From the NCBI GenBank assembly GCA_963765725.1, contig CAVXXI010000003.1, forward strand, positions 372,001 through 436,000: a stretch of 64,000 nt of DNA, written 5' to 3'. The position numbers and the translations under genes were made by a program. A model generated the notes under the pieces. That model had not been told where the DNA came from. It did not search any database and saw only the letters and a program-made list of their open reading frames with translations. Source of the stretch: DASQEH01 sp963765725 (GTDB lineage: Bacteria > Actinomycetota > Actinomycetes > Propionibacteriales > Nocardioidaceae). Numbering within the stretch: the stretch's first letter is position 1; each line of letters begins with the position of its first letter. Positions 54,176 to 62,424 of this stretch are shown piece after piece.

Positions 54176-55085
54176 ATGAAATCGAGAAGGATCGGCCTGC
54201 TGGGAGTGCCGACGAGTTCCGGCTCCCACAACGCCGGGCAGGAGCGGGCGCCCGAGGCGTTTCGGTCGGCCGGCATCGTCACCGAGCTGGAGAGCAGGGG
54301 AGTCGAGGTCTTCGACTTCGGTGACCTCGAGACGGCGACGCACCGCCCGTCCCCACGCGAGGCAGGGGTCCGGGATGCGTCACGCGTCGTACAGGTGGCG
54401 ACCCAGACCCGCGACAAGGTGGTGGAGATCGCTGCATCCGGCTACCAGCCGGTCGTCCTGGGTGGCGACTGCACGATCACCATCGGTGTCATGGCGGGGC
54501 TCTCGGCGACCCGCTCCGTCGGCCTGCTGTACTTCGACGGGGACGCCGATCTGAACACGCCGGAGCTCAGCGGCTCGGGAGTCCTCGACACGATGGGCAT
54601 CACGCACCTCCTGGGTGGAGGAGTGCGCGAGCTGCGCGGAGCTGGGAGACCGCACGCCGCTGCTCGACAGCGAGCGCCTGGTCCTCGCGGGCTTCGACCC
54701 TGGCGAGCTCGACACAGCACAATGGCAGAGCCTTGTCTCCCGGCAGCTCACCGCAATGCCGGCCGCCCTGCTGCGCTCGCAACCGGACGAGTCCGTGCGC
54801 CGGGCACTGGCTCATCTCACCGCTGCTGCCGAGTCAGTGGTCGTCCACTTCGACGTCGACGTGATCGACACGGGGGCATTTCCCCTGGCGAACTTCCCGC
54901 ACTTCGCCGGGCTTCTCCCCGACGAGGCATTCGGTTGCCTGCAGACCATGTGCGCCAGCCCGGCTGTCGAAGCGCTGGTCGTCACGGAGGCCAACCCGGG
55001 CCACGACCCGGACGGTTCGCTCGTGGCCCGGGTCGTCGAGGCGGTGGCGAGAGCACTGGCCGGCGTACGCGAGCCGGCTCGGTGA
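54176..55085 (+). pseudogene. arginase/agmatinase-family ureohydrolase, frameshifted
   Basis: The first part reads IGLLGVPTSSGSHNAGQERA (arginase N-terminus), VVLGGDCTITIGVMAG and VGLLYFDGDADLNTPE up to MGITHLLGGGV. A frameshift near 54630 follows, and the other frame continues with LVLAGFDPGELD and VVVHFDVDVIDTGAFPLANF to the end. The usual metal-binding motifs GGDHS and DAHxD appear as GGDCT and DGDAD, so two expected His ligands are Cys and Gly. The SxDxDxxDP motif is HFDVDVID-TG. A divergent ureohydrolase subgroup is likely, perhaps with altered activity. Agmatinase activity would feed putrescine to the operon at 55137-61872, but this is inference. Confidence 0.72.
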
Positions 55086-55136
55086 GTCAGGAGGCGCGGA
55101 AACAGGCCAGGAAGCGCCCTACCCTCGTGGCACGAG

Positions 55137-55922
55137 CTAGCGCTTCGCCTTCCCCCCTCGAGCGACGTCGACCCCGTCGATGCCCTGCGCACCGGCCGCT
55201 CGCCGGTCCGCCCGCTGCCCGCCGGCGGCTTCGATCAACGCCTCGAAGAGCCGTCCGTCCGTGCCGGTCTCCGGATGCCACTGCACGCCGATATGGAACG
55301 CCGAGTCCGGCGACTCGATCGCCTCGATGACGCCGTCGGAGCTCCAGGCGGCGACCTCGTACGTGGGGTACGCGGCGACACCTTGGTGGTGATGGCAGTT
55401 GACCTCCAGGTGCTCGCCCAGGATCTCGGCCAGCCGGCTGCCGGCGCGCGGCTCGACTACGCGTACCCCGTACTTCGCCGGTCCCGGGCTGTGCTCCAGA
55501 TGCCCTATCCGGTCGGGAAGGTGCTGCTCGAGCACGCCGCCGGCGGCGACGGCCATGACCTGCATGCCGCGGCAGACCCCGAGTACGGGGAGCTTGTCGC
55601 GCGCCATGGTGGCCAGCAGGATCTCGCTGGCATCCCGGTCGACGCGCGGCGACTGGGTGAGCAAGTGTGGCTCCTTGCCGTAGCGGCTCGACTCCACGTC
55701 TGCCCCGCCGATCAGCACGAGCCCGTCGAGCCGGGAGAGCACCTCCTCCGCAGCGGCGGGATCGGGCTCGTCGCCGAGCGGTGGCAAGACGACGGGCAAC
55801 CCGCCTGCCGACGCTACGAAGTCGGTGTACCGGCTGGGGACCAGGACGGCCGACACGCTCGTCCACTGGCCCCAGCTGGCAGGCTCGCGGTAGCTGGTGA
55901 CGCCGATGACCGGGCGCCTCAC
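55137..55922 (-). CDS. gamma-glutamyl-GABA hydrolase-like class I amidotransferase (PuuD-type)
   Basis: 261 aa. Peptidase C26 / glutamine amidotransferase fold: LDGLVLIGGADVESSRYG, nucleophile Cys in LPVLGVCRGMQVMAVAAGG, catalytic His and Glu in HIGVQWHPETG. PuuD-type enzymes release GABA from gamma-glutamyl-GABA, the last step of the glutamylated putrescine route. The context (ligase, aldehyde dehydrogenase, permease in the same direction) supports this. Last gene of the operon, 43 bases after the SDR stop. The C-terminal 20 residues are basic and variable. Confidence 0.85.
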   Translation of the reverse strand: MRRPVIGVTSYREPASWGQWTSVSAVLVPSRYTDFVASAGGLPVVLPPLGDEPDPAAAEEVLSRLDGLVLIGGADVESSRYGKEPHLLTQSPRVDRDASEILLATMARDKLPVLGVCRGMQVMAVAAGGVLEQHLPDRIGHLEHSPGPAKYGVRVVEPRAGSRLAEILGEHLEVNCHHHQGVAAYPTYEVAAWSSDGVIEAIESPDSAFHIGVQWHPETGTDGRLFEALIEAAGGQRADRRAAGAQGIDGVDVARGGKAKR

Positions 55923-55965
55923 CGCCGGCTCCCGGGCAGGCTATGCAGGCACCTCATGCGCCGCG

Positions 55966-56739
55966 TCATAGCGGAGTCACGTACGCCCCGGCGATCCCGC
56001 CGTCGACGAGGAATGTGGTGGCGTTGACGAAGCTGGACTCGTCGCTGGCCAGGAAGAGGGCGGCGTTCGCGATCTCCTCCGGCTCCGCGAAGCGCCCGGC
56101 GGGGACGTGCACGAGGCGGCGCTGGGCGCGCTCGGGATCGCTCGCGAACAGCTCCCGCAGCAGCGGCGTGTTGACCGGGCCGGGACACAGGGCGTTCACC
56201 CGGATGCCCTCGCGCGCGAACTGGACCCCGAGCTCTCGGCTCATGGCGAGCACGCCACCCTTGCTCGCCGTGTACGAGATCTGCGACGTCGCCGCGCCCA
56301 TCACGGCGACGAACGACGCGGTGTTGATGATCGAACCGCGTCGCTGCTGGCGCATGTACGGCAGCGCAGACTTGCAGCACAGGTAGACGCTGGTCAGGTT
56401 CACCTCCTGTACGCGCTTCCACACGTCGATATGGGTGTCGAGGATCGAGTCGTCGTCGGGTGGTGAGATGCCGGCGTTGTTGAACGCGACGTCGACGCTC
56501 CCAGCAATGTCATGCGCGGCCGCGAAGAGGGCCTCCACCTGCTCCGCATCGGTCACGTCGGTCGTCACGAAGGTTCCCCCGACCTCGGCGGCGACATCGG
56601 CTCCGGTACGTGCATCGACGTCGCCGACGACCACGTGGGCTCCCTCGGCGGCGAAGCGCCGAACGCTGGCCAGCCCTATCCCGCTGCACCCGCCGGTGAT
56701 GACGGCTGTACGGCCTTCGAGGCGCGGTGCGCCGCTCAT
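55966..56739 (-). CDS. SDR-family oxidoreductase
   Basis: 257 aa. Classical short-chain dehydrogenase: NAD(P) motif AVITGGCSGIGLASVRRF, acidic residue after beta-2 (VVVGDVDA, suggesting NAD), NNAG in VAFNNAGISPP, active-site Ser/Tyr/Lys in INTASFVAV and SYTASKGGVLA. The substrate is unknown; in polyamine operons of actinomycetes such a gene accompanies the aldehyde dehydrogenase. It starts two bases after the dehydrogenase stop. Confidence 0.88.
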   Translation of the reverse strand: MSGAPRLEGRTAVITGGCSGIGLASVRRFAAEGAHVVVGDVDARTGADVAAEVGGTFVTTDVTDAEQVEALFAAAHDIAGSVDVAFNNAGISPPDDDSILDTHIDVWKRVQEVNLTSVYLCCKSALPYMRQQRRGSIINTASFVAVMGAATSQISYTASKGGVLAMSRELGVQFAREGIRVNALCPGPVNTPLLRELFASDPERAQRRLVHVPAGRFAEPEEIANAALFLASDESSFVNATTFLVDGGIAGAYVTPL

Positions 56740-56741
56740 GG

Positions 56742-58121
56742 TCAGGCTTCCTCCGTACTGATGAAGACGTTCTTGACGTCGGTGAACGCGTCGAGCGCGT
56801 CGGGGCCGAGCTCGCGACCTATCCCCGACTGCTTGAAACCCCCGAACGGGGTCGAGTACCGCACCGATGAGTGCGAGTTGACGCTGAGGTTGCCGGCCTC
56901 GACGCCGCGCGCGACCCGGAGCGCCCGGCCGACGTCCCGGGTCCAGATCGAGCCCGACAGCCCGTAGTCGCTGTCGTTGGCCGCCGCCACCGCGTCCGCC
57001 TCGTCGTCGAACGGCAGCACGGCCACCACCGGCCCGAAGATCTCCTCTCGCCAGACCCGGTCGTCGCGCGACGTCGGCAGCACCACCGTCGGCGGGTACC
57101 AGAAGCCCGCCCCGTCGGGCGCCTGCCCGCGGAACGCCACCTCGACCGAGCCTCCCTCGACGTACGACGCCACCCGCTCGCGCTGGCCCGCGCTGATCAG
57201 CGGTCCCATGTCGGCGTCGTCCTCGGCGGGCGCCGTCACGTTGACCGCCTGTACCGCCGGCTCGAGCAGCTCGAGGAACCGGTCGTACACCGACCGCTGC
57301 ACGAGGATCCGGCTGCGTGCGCAGCAGTCCTGCCCGGCGTTGTCGAAGACGCCAGCGGGAGCGGAGGCTGCCGCGCGCTCGATGTCCGCGTCGGCGAAGA
57401 CGATGTTGGCGCTCTTGCCGCCGAGCTCGAGGGTGACCCGCTTCACCTGGGTGGCGCAGCCGGCCATGATCTGCGTACCGACCTCCGTCGAGCCGGTGAA
57501 GCACACCTTGCGGACGGCTGGGTGCGTGACGAAACGCGCTCCGACCACCGAGCCCCTTCCGGCGACGACCGTGAAGACGCCCTCGGGAAGCCCCGCCTCG
57601 AGGGCCAGCTCGCCCAGCCGCAGCGCGGTCAGCGGCGTGAGCTCGGCCGGCTTGAGGACGACGGTGTTGCCGGCCGCCAGCGCCGGCGCGAACCCCCAGC
57701 CGGCGATCGGCATCGGGAAGTTCCAGGGCACGATCACCCCGACCACGCCCAACGGCTCCCGGAACGTAATGTCGACGCCGCCGGCCACGGGGATCTGGTG
57801 ACCCAGCAGGCGCTCGGGACCGGCGGAGAAGTACTGGAGGACGTCGCGTACGTTGCCCGCCTCCCAGCGCGCGTTCGTGATCGTGTGGCCGGCGTTGGCG
57901 ACCTCGAGTGCCGCCAGCTCCTCCACGGCGGCGTCGACGGCCTCGGCGAAGCGGCGCAGCAGCCGCCCGCGGTCAGCCGGCGCCAGGTGCCGCCAGCTGT
58001 CGAACGCGGTGCTCGCACGCGCGATCGCCGTGTCGGTGTCCTCCACGCTCGCCAACGGGAGCGTGCGTACCACCTGCTCGGTGGCAGGGTCGATGACGTC
58101 GTGTTGCTGGTCGGTAGTCAA
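56742..58121 (-). CDS. aldehyde dehydrogenase (PuuC-type context)
   Basis: 459 aa. NAD-dependent aldehyde dehydrogenase: VGVIVPWNFPMPIAGWGFAP, GNTVVLKPAELTP, cofactor loop FTGSTEVGTQI, general-base Glu in TLELGGKSANIV, nucleophile Cys in NAGQDCCARSR, and EEIFGPVVAVLPF. In the Puu route this enzyme oxidises gamma-glutamyl-gamma-aminobutyraldehyde. Substrate assignment rests on neighbours. Three bases separate its start from the ligase stop. Confidence 0.9.
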   Translation of the reverse strand: MTTDQQHDVIDPATEQVVRTLPLASVEDTDTAIARASTAFDSWRHLAPADRGRLLRRFAEAVDAAVEELAALEVANAGHTITNARWEAGNVRDVLQYFSAGPERLLGHQIPVAGGVDITFREPLGVVGVIVPWNFPMPIAGWGFAPALAAGNTVVLKPAELTPLTALRLGELALEAGLPEGVFTVVAGRGSVVGARFVTHPAVRKVCFTGSTEVGTQIMAGCATQVKRVTLELGGKSANIVFADADIERAAASAPAGVFDNAGQDCCARSRILVQRSVYDRFLELLEPAVQAVNVTAPAEDDADMGPLISAGQRERVASYVEGGSVEVAFRGQAPDGAGFWYPPTVVLPTSRDDRVWREEIFGPVVAVLPFDDEADAVAAANDSDYGLSGSIWTRDVGRALRVARGVEAGNLSVNSHSSVRYSTPFGGFKQSGIGRELGPDALDAFTDVKNVFISTEEA

Positions 58122-58124
58122 CGG

Positions 58125-59507
58125 CTAGAGCCTCTCGAACCCTCTGAAGCGCTCCCAGTCGGTCACCACGGAGTTGAAGGCGGCGAGCTCGACGTCGGCG
58201 GCGTTGACGTAGTGGTCGACCACGTCGTCACCGAAGGCCTCTCGTGCCACCGCGGAGGCGGCGAACAGCTCGCGGGCAGCGGCCAGCGTCGTGGGTACGT
58301 GGGCCTTGTCCGACTCGTAGGCGTTCCCGGTGAACGGCGGCTCGAGCTCGAGCTCGTTGTTGATGCCGTACAGGCCGCCGGCCAGCATCGCCGCGCACGC
58401 GAGGTACGGGTTCACATCACCGCCAGGGAGCCGGTTCTCGACCCGCAGCCCGGCACCGTGCCCGACGACACGCAGCGCGCAAGTCCGGTTGTCGTGCCCC
58501 CACGCGACGGCGGTCGGTGCGAACGAGCCCGGCTGGAACCGCTTGTAGGAGTTGATGTTGGGCGCGTAGAAGAGGGTGAAGTCCTCGAGCGTGGCCTGGA
58601 TGCCGGCCACGAACCGGTCGAAGACGGTCGTCTGGCCCTCGCCCGTGTCGAAGACGATCGACCCGTCGGGGCCGCGCAAGCTCATGTGGATATGACAAGA
58701 ATTACCCTCACGCGCGTCGAACTTCGCCATGAACGTCAACGCCTTGCCCGAGAGCGCGGCGATCTCCTTCGCCCCGTGCTTGTACACGCTGTGGTTGTCG
58801 GCGGTCGTCAGCACCTCGTCGAAGCGGAAGGCGATCTCGTGCTGGCCCAGGTTGCACTCGCCCTTCGCGGACTCGACCTTCAGCCCGGCTCCCTTCATCC
58901 CGTTGCGGATGTCGCGCAGCAGCGGCTCGATCCGGGACGTCCCCAGCAACGAGTAGTCGACGTTGTACTGGTTCGCGGGCGTGAGATCCCGGTACGCCGA
59001 CGACCACGCCTGCTCGTAGGTGTCGTCGAAGACGATGAACTCGAGCTCCGTCCCGGCGAAGGCCGTCATGTCGATCTCCGCGGCGGCCTCGACCTGTCGC
59101 TTCAGGACCTGCCTCGGCGACTGCGTCACGACCGAGTGGTCGGCGTCGAGCCAGCCGAGGTCGCACTGCACCATGACGGTCGCCGGCAGCCAGGGGATCC
59201 AGCGCAGCGTGGTGAGGTCGAGGACGAACTCCATGTCGCCGTAGCCGCCCTCCCAGGAACTGATGGCGTAGCCGCCGACGGTGTTCATGTCCACGTCGAC
59301 GGCGAGGAGGTAGTTGCAGCCTTCGGTCCCGTGCCCGAGTACGGACTCGAGGAAGAAGTCGGCGTGCATGCGCTTTCCCTGCAGCCGGCCCTGCATGTCG
59401 GTGAACGCGACGACGACGGTGTCGACCTGCCCGCTGGCGATCTCGACGCGGAGCTCCTCCACGCTCAGCTTGCCTTGCCCGGTGGACGTGGTCCGTAGCT
59501 CCGTCAT
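58125..59507 (-). CDS. glutamine-synthetase-like gamma-glutamylpolyamine ligase (PuuA/GlnA3 type)
   Basis: 460 aa, a GlnA-family ligase. The beta-grasp N-terminus (VDTVVVAFTDMQGRLQGKRM) is followed by catalytic motifs AGTELEFIVFDDTY, GECNLGQHEIAFRF, NSCHIHMSL, VAWGHDNRTCALRVVGHG and RVENRLPGGDVNPYLACAAM. The D-M-Q-G-R-L-Q-G-K-R start and the lack of the adenylylation Tyr loop mark a non-ammonium ligase. Relatives glutamylate putrescine (PuuA), polyamines (GlnA3) or ethanolamine (GlnA4). Context favours polyamines. Overlaps the GntR stop by ATGA. Confidence 0.88.
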   Translation of the reverse strand: MTELRTTSTGQGKLSVEELRVEIASGQVDTVVVAFTDMQGRLQGKRMHADFFLESVLGHGTEGCNYLLAVDVDMNTVGGYAISSWEGGYGDMEFVLDLTTLRWIPWLPATVMVQCDLGWLDADHSVVTQSPRQVLKRQVEAAAEIDMTAFAGTELEFIVFDDTYEQAWSSAYRDLTPANQYNVDYSLLGTSRIEPLLRDIRNGMKGAGLKVESAKGECNLGQHEIAFRFDEVLTTADNHSVYKHGAKEIAALSGKALTFMAKFDAREGNSCHIHMSLRGPDGSIVFDTGEGQTTVFDRFVAGIQATLEDFTLFYAPNINSYKRFQPGSFAPTAVAWGHDNRTCALRVVGHGAGLRVENRLPGGDVNPYLACAAMLAGGLYGINNELELEPPFTGNAYESDKAHVPTTLAAARELFAASAVAREAFGDDVVDHYVNAADVELAAFNSVVTDWERFRGFERL

Positions 59508-60343
59508 GACAGGTTTCCGTCCCTTCGAGGGGTGAGATACGGGACTCCGAGGAGCCCGCGCAGCAGACCGGCCGTGCCGTCGCAGTGGCACTCCATCACA
59601 TCGCGGGCCTGCTCGGCATCCCCGGCCAGGACGGCGTCGACGATGCGCTGGTGCTCGTCGTTGGAGTGGGCGATGTTGACGGCCAGTACGGGGATGGCGG
59701 CAAGCATGTCGTGCAGGTCGCGCTGCACGTCGGCGACCAGCCCGAGCAGCCGCGCCGATCCCGACAGCTTCGCGACCGCCAAGTGGAGCCGGCTGTCGGC
59801 CAGCCGGTACTCCTCCTGGCTGCGGGCGGTTTCCACGGCCTGCAGGGTCTCGCGCAGCCAGCCGCGCTCTCGGGGGGTCAGGTCGTTGTTGGCGGCGACT
59901 GCGGCGGTACCGGGCTCGATGACACGCCGGGTCACCAGCGCCTCGCGGTAGTGCTCCGGCGTGGCGGCCGCAACGGTACGCACCAGGGACTGCCAGGGGG
60001 ACCCGTCCGTAGCCGCAGCCCGGCTGGGTCTGTCGGCGACGACCGTACCCCCGCCCCGGCCGCTGCGGGTCGTCACCAGCCGGGCCTGCCGCAGGGCAGC
60101 GATGGCCTCGCGCAGGGTGGCCCGGCTGACGTGCATCGACCGCGCCAGCTCCCGCTCGGGCGGCAGCCGGTCGCCCGCGGCGAAGACCCCGAGCCGGATG
60201 GCCGTGCCGAGCTGTTCCACCGTCGCCTCGAACGCGTTGGTGGCCCGTACCGGTCGCAGCAGCACGGCCGCGAGACTCGGGTCGCTCGAGGAGGCCCCGG
60301 TTTGGGCAGGAGGCGAGGGGAGCGGCGACACGACAGTGCTCAC
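59504..60343 (-). CDS. FadR-subfamily GntR regulator
   Basis: 279 aa. Winged helix (GDRLPPERELARSMHVSRAT, LREAIAALRQARLV) and a C-terminal FCD effector domain (REALVTRRVIEPGTAAVAAN; DSRLHLAVAKLSGSARLLGL; NDEHQRIVDAVLAGD) with the His residues that often bind metal. It probably represses the polyamine operon until a pathway intermediate binds. The GTG at 60343 overlaps the permease stop. The N-terminal 30 residues are Ser/Pro-rich. Confidence 0.9.
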   Translation of the reverse strand: MSTVVSPLPSPPAQTGASSSDPSLAAVLLRPVRATNAFEATVEQLGTAIRLGVFAAGDRLPPERELARSMHVSRATLREAIAALRQARLVTTRSGRGGGTVVADRPSRAAATDGSPWQSLVRTVAAATPEHYREALVTRRVIEPGTAAVAANNDLTPRERGWLRETLQAVETARSQEEYRLADSRLHLAVAKLSGSARLLGLVADVQRDLHDMLAAIPVLAVNIAHSNDEHQRIVDAVLAGDAEQARDVMECHCDGTAGLLRGLLGVPYLTPRRDGNLS

Positions 60344-61872
60344 GCTGTGGGGTCGCGGACCTCGGCGAGCGCCGGCGCCGTCGGCTTGCCGACCATGAAC
60401 CGGTCCTTGCCGCCGGCGAACCAGGTGCCCGAAGCGAGCAGGAGGACCGCGATCACCGCTACCGGGGCGTAGTTGAACGTGGCCCAGGTGTTGCCGGGTG
60501 AGTACTGGGGGAGCATGAACAAGATCACGATGATGGCGACCCAGACGACCGCGATCCACCCGATGGGCGCACTCCACCGGCCCAGGTTCCACGGCCCCGG
60601 TTCGAAGGTGGGGTTGGTGCGGCGCAGGAAGACCGGAGTCGCGTAGGCGATGTACAGGCCGATGACGGCGATCGAGACCACGGCGAAGAACGCGACGAGG
60701 TTCTTGATCGCGGGGAGCGTCAACACGATCGAACAGGTGACACACAGCCAGATCGAGTTCGTCGGTGTCCCGGTGCGCGGGTTGACCTTCGCCCACAGCC
60801 GGGAGCCAGGCAAGGCGTGGTCGCGGCTGAAGGCGTACGACATGCGCGAGTTGGCCGTCACCGACGCCATGCCGCAGAAGAACTGGGCGACGGCACATAT
60901 CAGCAGCAGGAACTCACCGGTGCGCTGGCCCGCCGCGTCGATGAAGATCTGGGCGGGAGGAAGCCCGGTCGCCGAGGCGCGCTCGGCGCTGTAGTTCTGG
61001 ATCGCCGCCGTCACCGCGATGAGCAGGATCCAACCGGCGAGGATCGACACCCAGATGCTGCGCACGATCGCCTTGGGAGCCTCCAGTCGCGCACTGATCG
61101 TCTCCTCGGCGACGTGCGCGGACGCGTCGTAGCCGGTCAGCGTGTACTGGGTCATCAGCAGACCGATCAAGAACGCGTACACGGGCGCGCCCGCGAAGGA
61201 GAAGCCGGTCTGGTTCACGTAGTGGGTGAAGGTGAACGACAGGCTCTGGTGGTGATCGGGGACGATGAAGAGCACGCCGACGATGATGGCGACCCCGACG
61301 AGGTGCCACCACGCACTCACGTCGCTCAGCACCTTCACGACCTCGACGCCGAAGGTGTTCAACAGTCCGTGCAGCAAGATGATCACGAGGAACGCGATGA
61401 ACGTGGTGGTGAGCGTCACCTTGGCGCCCCAGACCAGATTGAGAAGCGCCATCCAGGTGACGGCGGCGCCGTAGTCGATAGATGCGGTGACCGCGACCTC
61501 GCCCATGAAGTTGAACCAGCCCGTGTACCAGGCCCACTGCCGCGCGTTCTTCGTCGCGAGCTTCCCGGCCCACCAGTACAGCCCGCCGGCGGTCGGGAAG
61601 CACGAGCAGATCTCCGCCATGGCCAGGCCGACGCAGAGCACGAACAGGCCGACGACGGGCCACCCGATGTTGATGGCGACCGGGCCGCCGGCGTCCATCG
61701 CGAGGTAGTACGTGGTGATGCAGCCCGCCAGGATCGAGATGATCGAGAACGACACGGCGAAGCTGGAGAAGCCCGACATCCCCCGGTGGAGCTCCTGCTC
61801 GTACCCGAGCTCTGCGAGGAACTCGGCGTCACTCTTCGAGTCGGGCGACGACGGAGTGGGGGGAGTAGGCAT
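60340..61872 (-). CDS. APC-family amino acid/polyamine permease
   Basis: 510 aa with about 12 membrane helices. APC features: the N-terminal ELGYEQELHRGMSGFSSFAV, first-helix IISILAGCITTYYLAM, GGLYWWAGKLATKNARQWAW and YTLTGYDASAHVAEETISAR in helix 6, the pattern of GABA/choline/polyamine-type transporters. It is the first gene of the operon and probably imports its substrate. The ATG at 61872 follows a short promoter gap next to the 22-bp repeat arrays. Confidence 0.9.
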   Translation of the reverse strand: MPTPPTPSSPDSKSDAEFLAELGYEQELHRGMSGFSSFAVSFSIISILAGCITTYYLAMDAGGPVAINIGWPVVGLFVLCVGLAMAEICSCFPTAGGLYWWAGKLATKNARQWAWYTGWFNFMGEVAVTASIDYGAAVTWMALLNLVWGAKVTLTTTFIAFLVIILLHGLLNTFGVEVVKVLSDVSAWWHLVGVAIIVGVLFIVPDHHQSLSFTFTHYVNQTGFSFAGAPVYAFLIGLLMTQYTLTGYDASAHVAEETISARLEAPKAIVRSIWVSILAGWILLIAVTAAIQNYSAERASATGLPPAQIFIDAAGQRTGEFLLLICAVAQFFCGMASVTANSRMSYAFSRDHALPGSRLWAKVNPRTGTPTNSIWLCVTCSIVLTLPAIKNLVAFFAVVSIAVIGLYIAYATPVFLRRTNPTFEPGPWNLGRWSAPIGWIAVVWVAIIVILFMLPQYSPGNTWATFNYAPVAVIAVLLLASGTWFAGGKDRFMVGKPTAPALAEVRDPTA

Positions 61873-61986
61873 CGCGACTCCTGAGAACGGCGGCCCGGTC
61901 CCAGCCGTGGCCGAATGCTGAGATCCTGGCGTTACCGCCGCCGCTCGTCAAGGGCCTGACCCCAGACCATTCCCGACGGTGAGCCG

Positions 61987-62162
61987 TCGCGCCCGGGAGT
62001 CAGTTCCTTCCCGTCGAGGAGCCACGTACTTCCCGTCGAGGGGTCAAGTAGTTCCCGTCGAGGGGTCAAGTAGTTCCCGTCGAGGGGTCAAGTAGTTCCC
62101 GGCCAGGAGTGAAGTAACTGCCGTCGAGGACTCAAGTAGTTCCGATCCACGAGTCAGACATG
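61987..62162. repeat. tandem 22-bp repeat array, forward, 8 units
   Basis: Eight 22-bp units (61987, 62009, 62031, 62053, 62075, 62097, 62119, 62141). Units at 62031, 62053 and 62075 are identical and contain CGTCGAGGGGTCAAGTAG; outer units drift. The phase and conserved positions (GTCGAG, CA, C) match the unit at 52414. Confidence 0.92.
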
Positions 62163-62245
62163 TGTGCCGTGGACGCTTTGTCCCCGCCGTCGATTCCGGA
62201 TCGGCGGGAGCGACTGCGCGGCCCAGCATCCCGCCCCGTCGGGCG

Positions 62246-62415
62246 GAATCCTTGACCCTTCGGGCGGAAGGAAGTGACTCCTCGGCGCGAACTACTTGAC
62301 CCCTCGACGGGAAGGAGGTGACCCTTCGGCGGGAAAGTACCCCTCGAGGGAACGAAGTGACTTCTCGGCGGGAAGGAAGTGACTCCTCAGCGGGAAGGAA
62401 GTGACCCCTCGGCGC
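62246..62415. repeat. tandem 22-bp repeat array, inverted, 8 units
   Basis: Eight units of 22 bp (a few shortened to 21 or 18) reading GAAGGAAGTGACTCCTCGG or similar. 62290-62313 is the exact reverse complement of 62030-62053. The arrays mirror each other unit for unit about a centre near 62204. Confidence 0.92.
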
Positions 62416-62424
62416 GGGGTGGAG

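Larger units (their letters stand above)
61873..62424. other. 552-bp gap filled by two opposed 22-bp arrays
   Basis: No gene. The gap runs from the permease start to the sigma-factor stop, and most of it is the paired arrays described next plus an 83-bp centre with a hairpin (CCCGCC ... GGCGGG around 62184-62208). The permease promoter must lie in 61873-61986 or within the left array. Confidence 0.8.

Noticed and set aside
56871..59498. 875-aa plus-strand reading frame
   Set aside because: Antisense shadow of the aldehyde dehydrogenase and glutamine-synthetase-like genes, which have full catalytic motifs.
62044..62229. 61-aa minus-strand reading frame
   Set aside because: It is the translation of the 22-bp repeats; 22 is not a multiple of three, so the apparent protein changes phase with every unit.
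61987..62415. CRISPR array
   Set aside because: The units are directly abutting with a 22-bp period and no unique spacers, half of them are inverted, and no cas gene is present.
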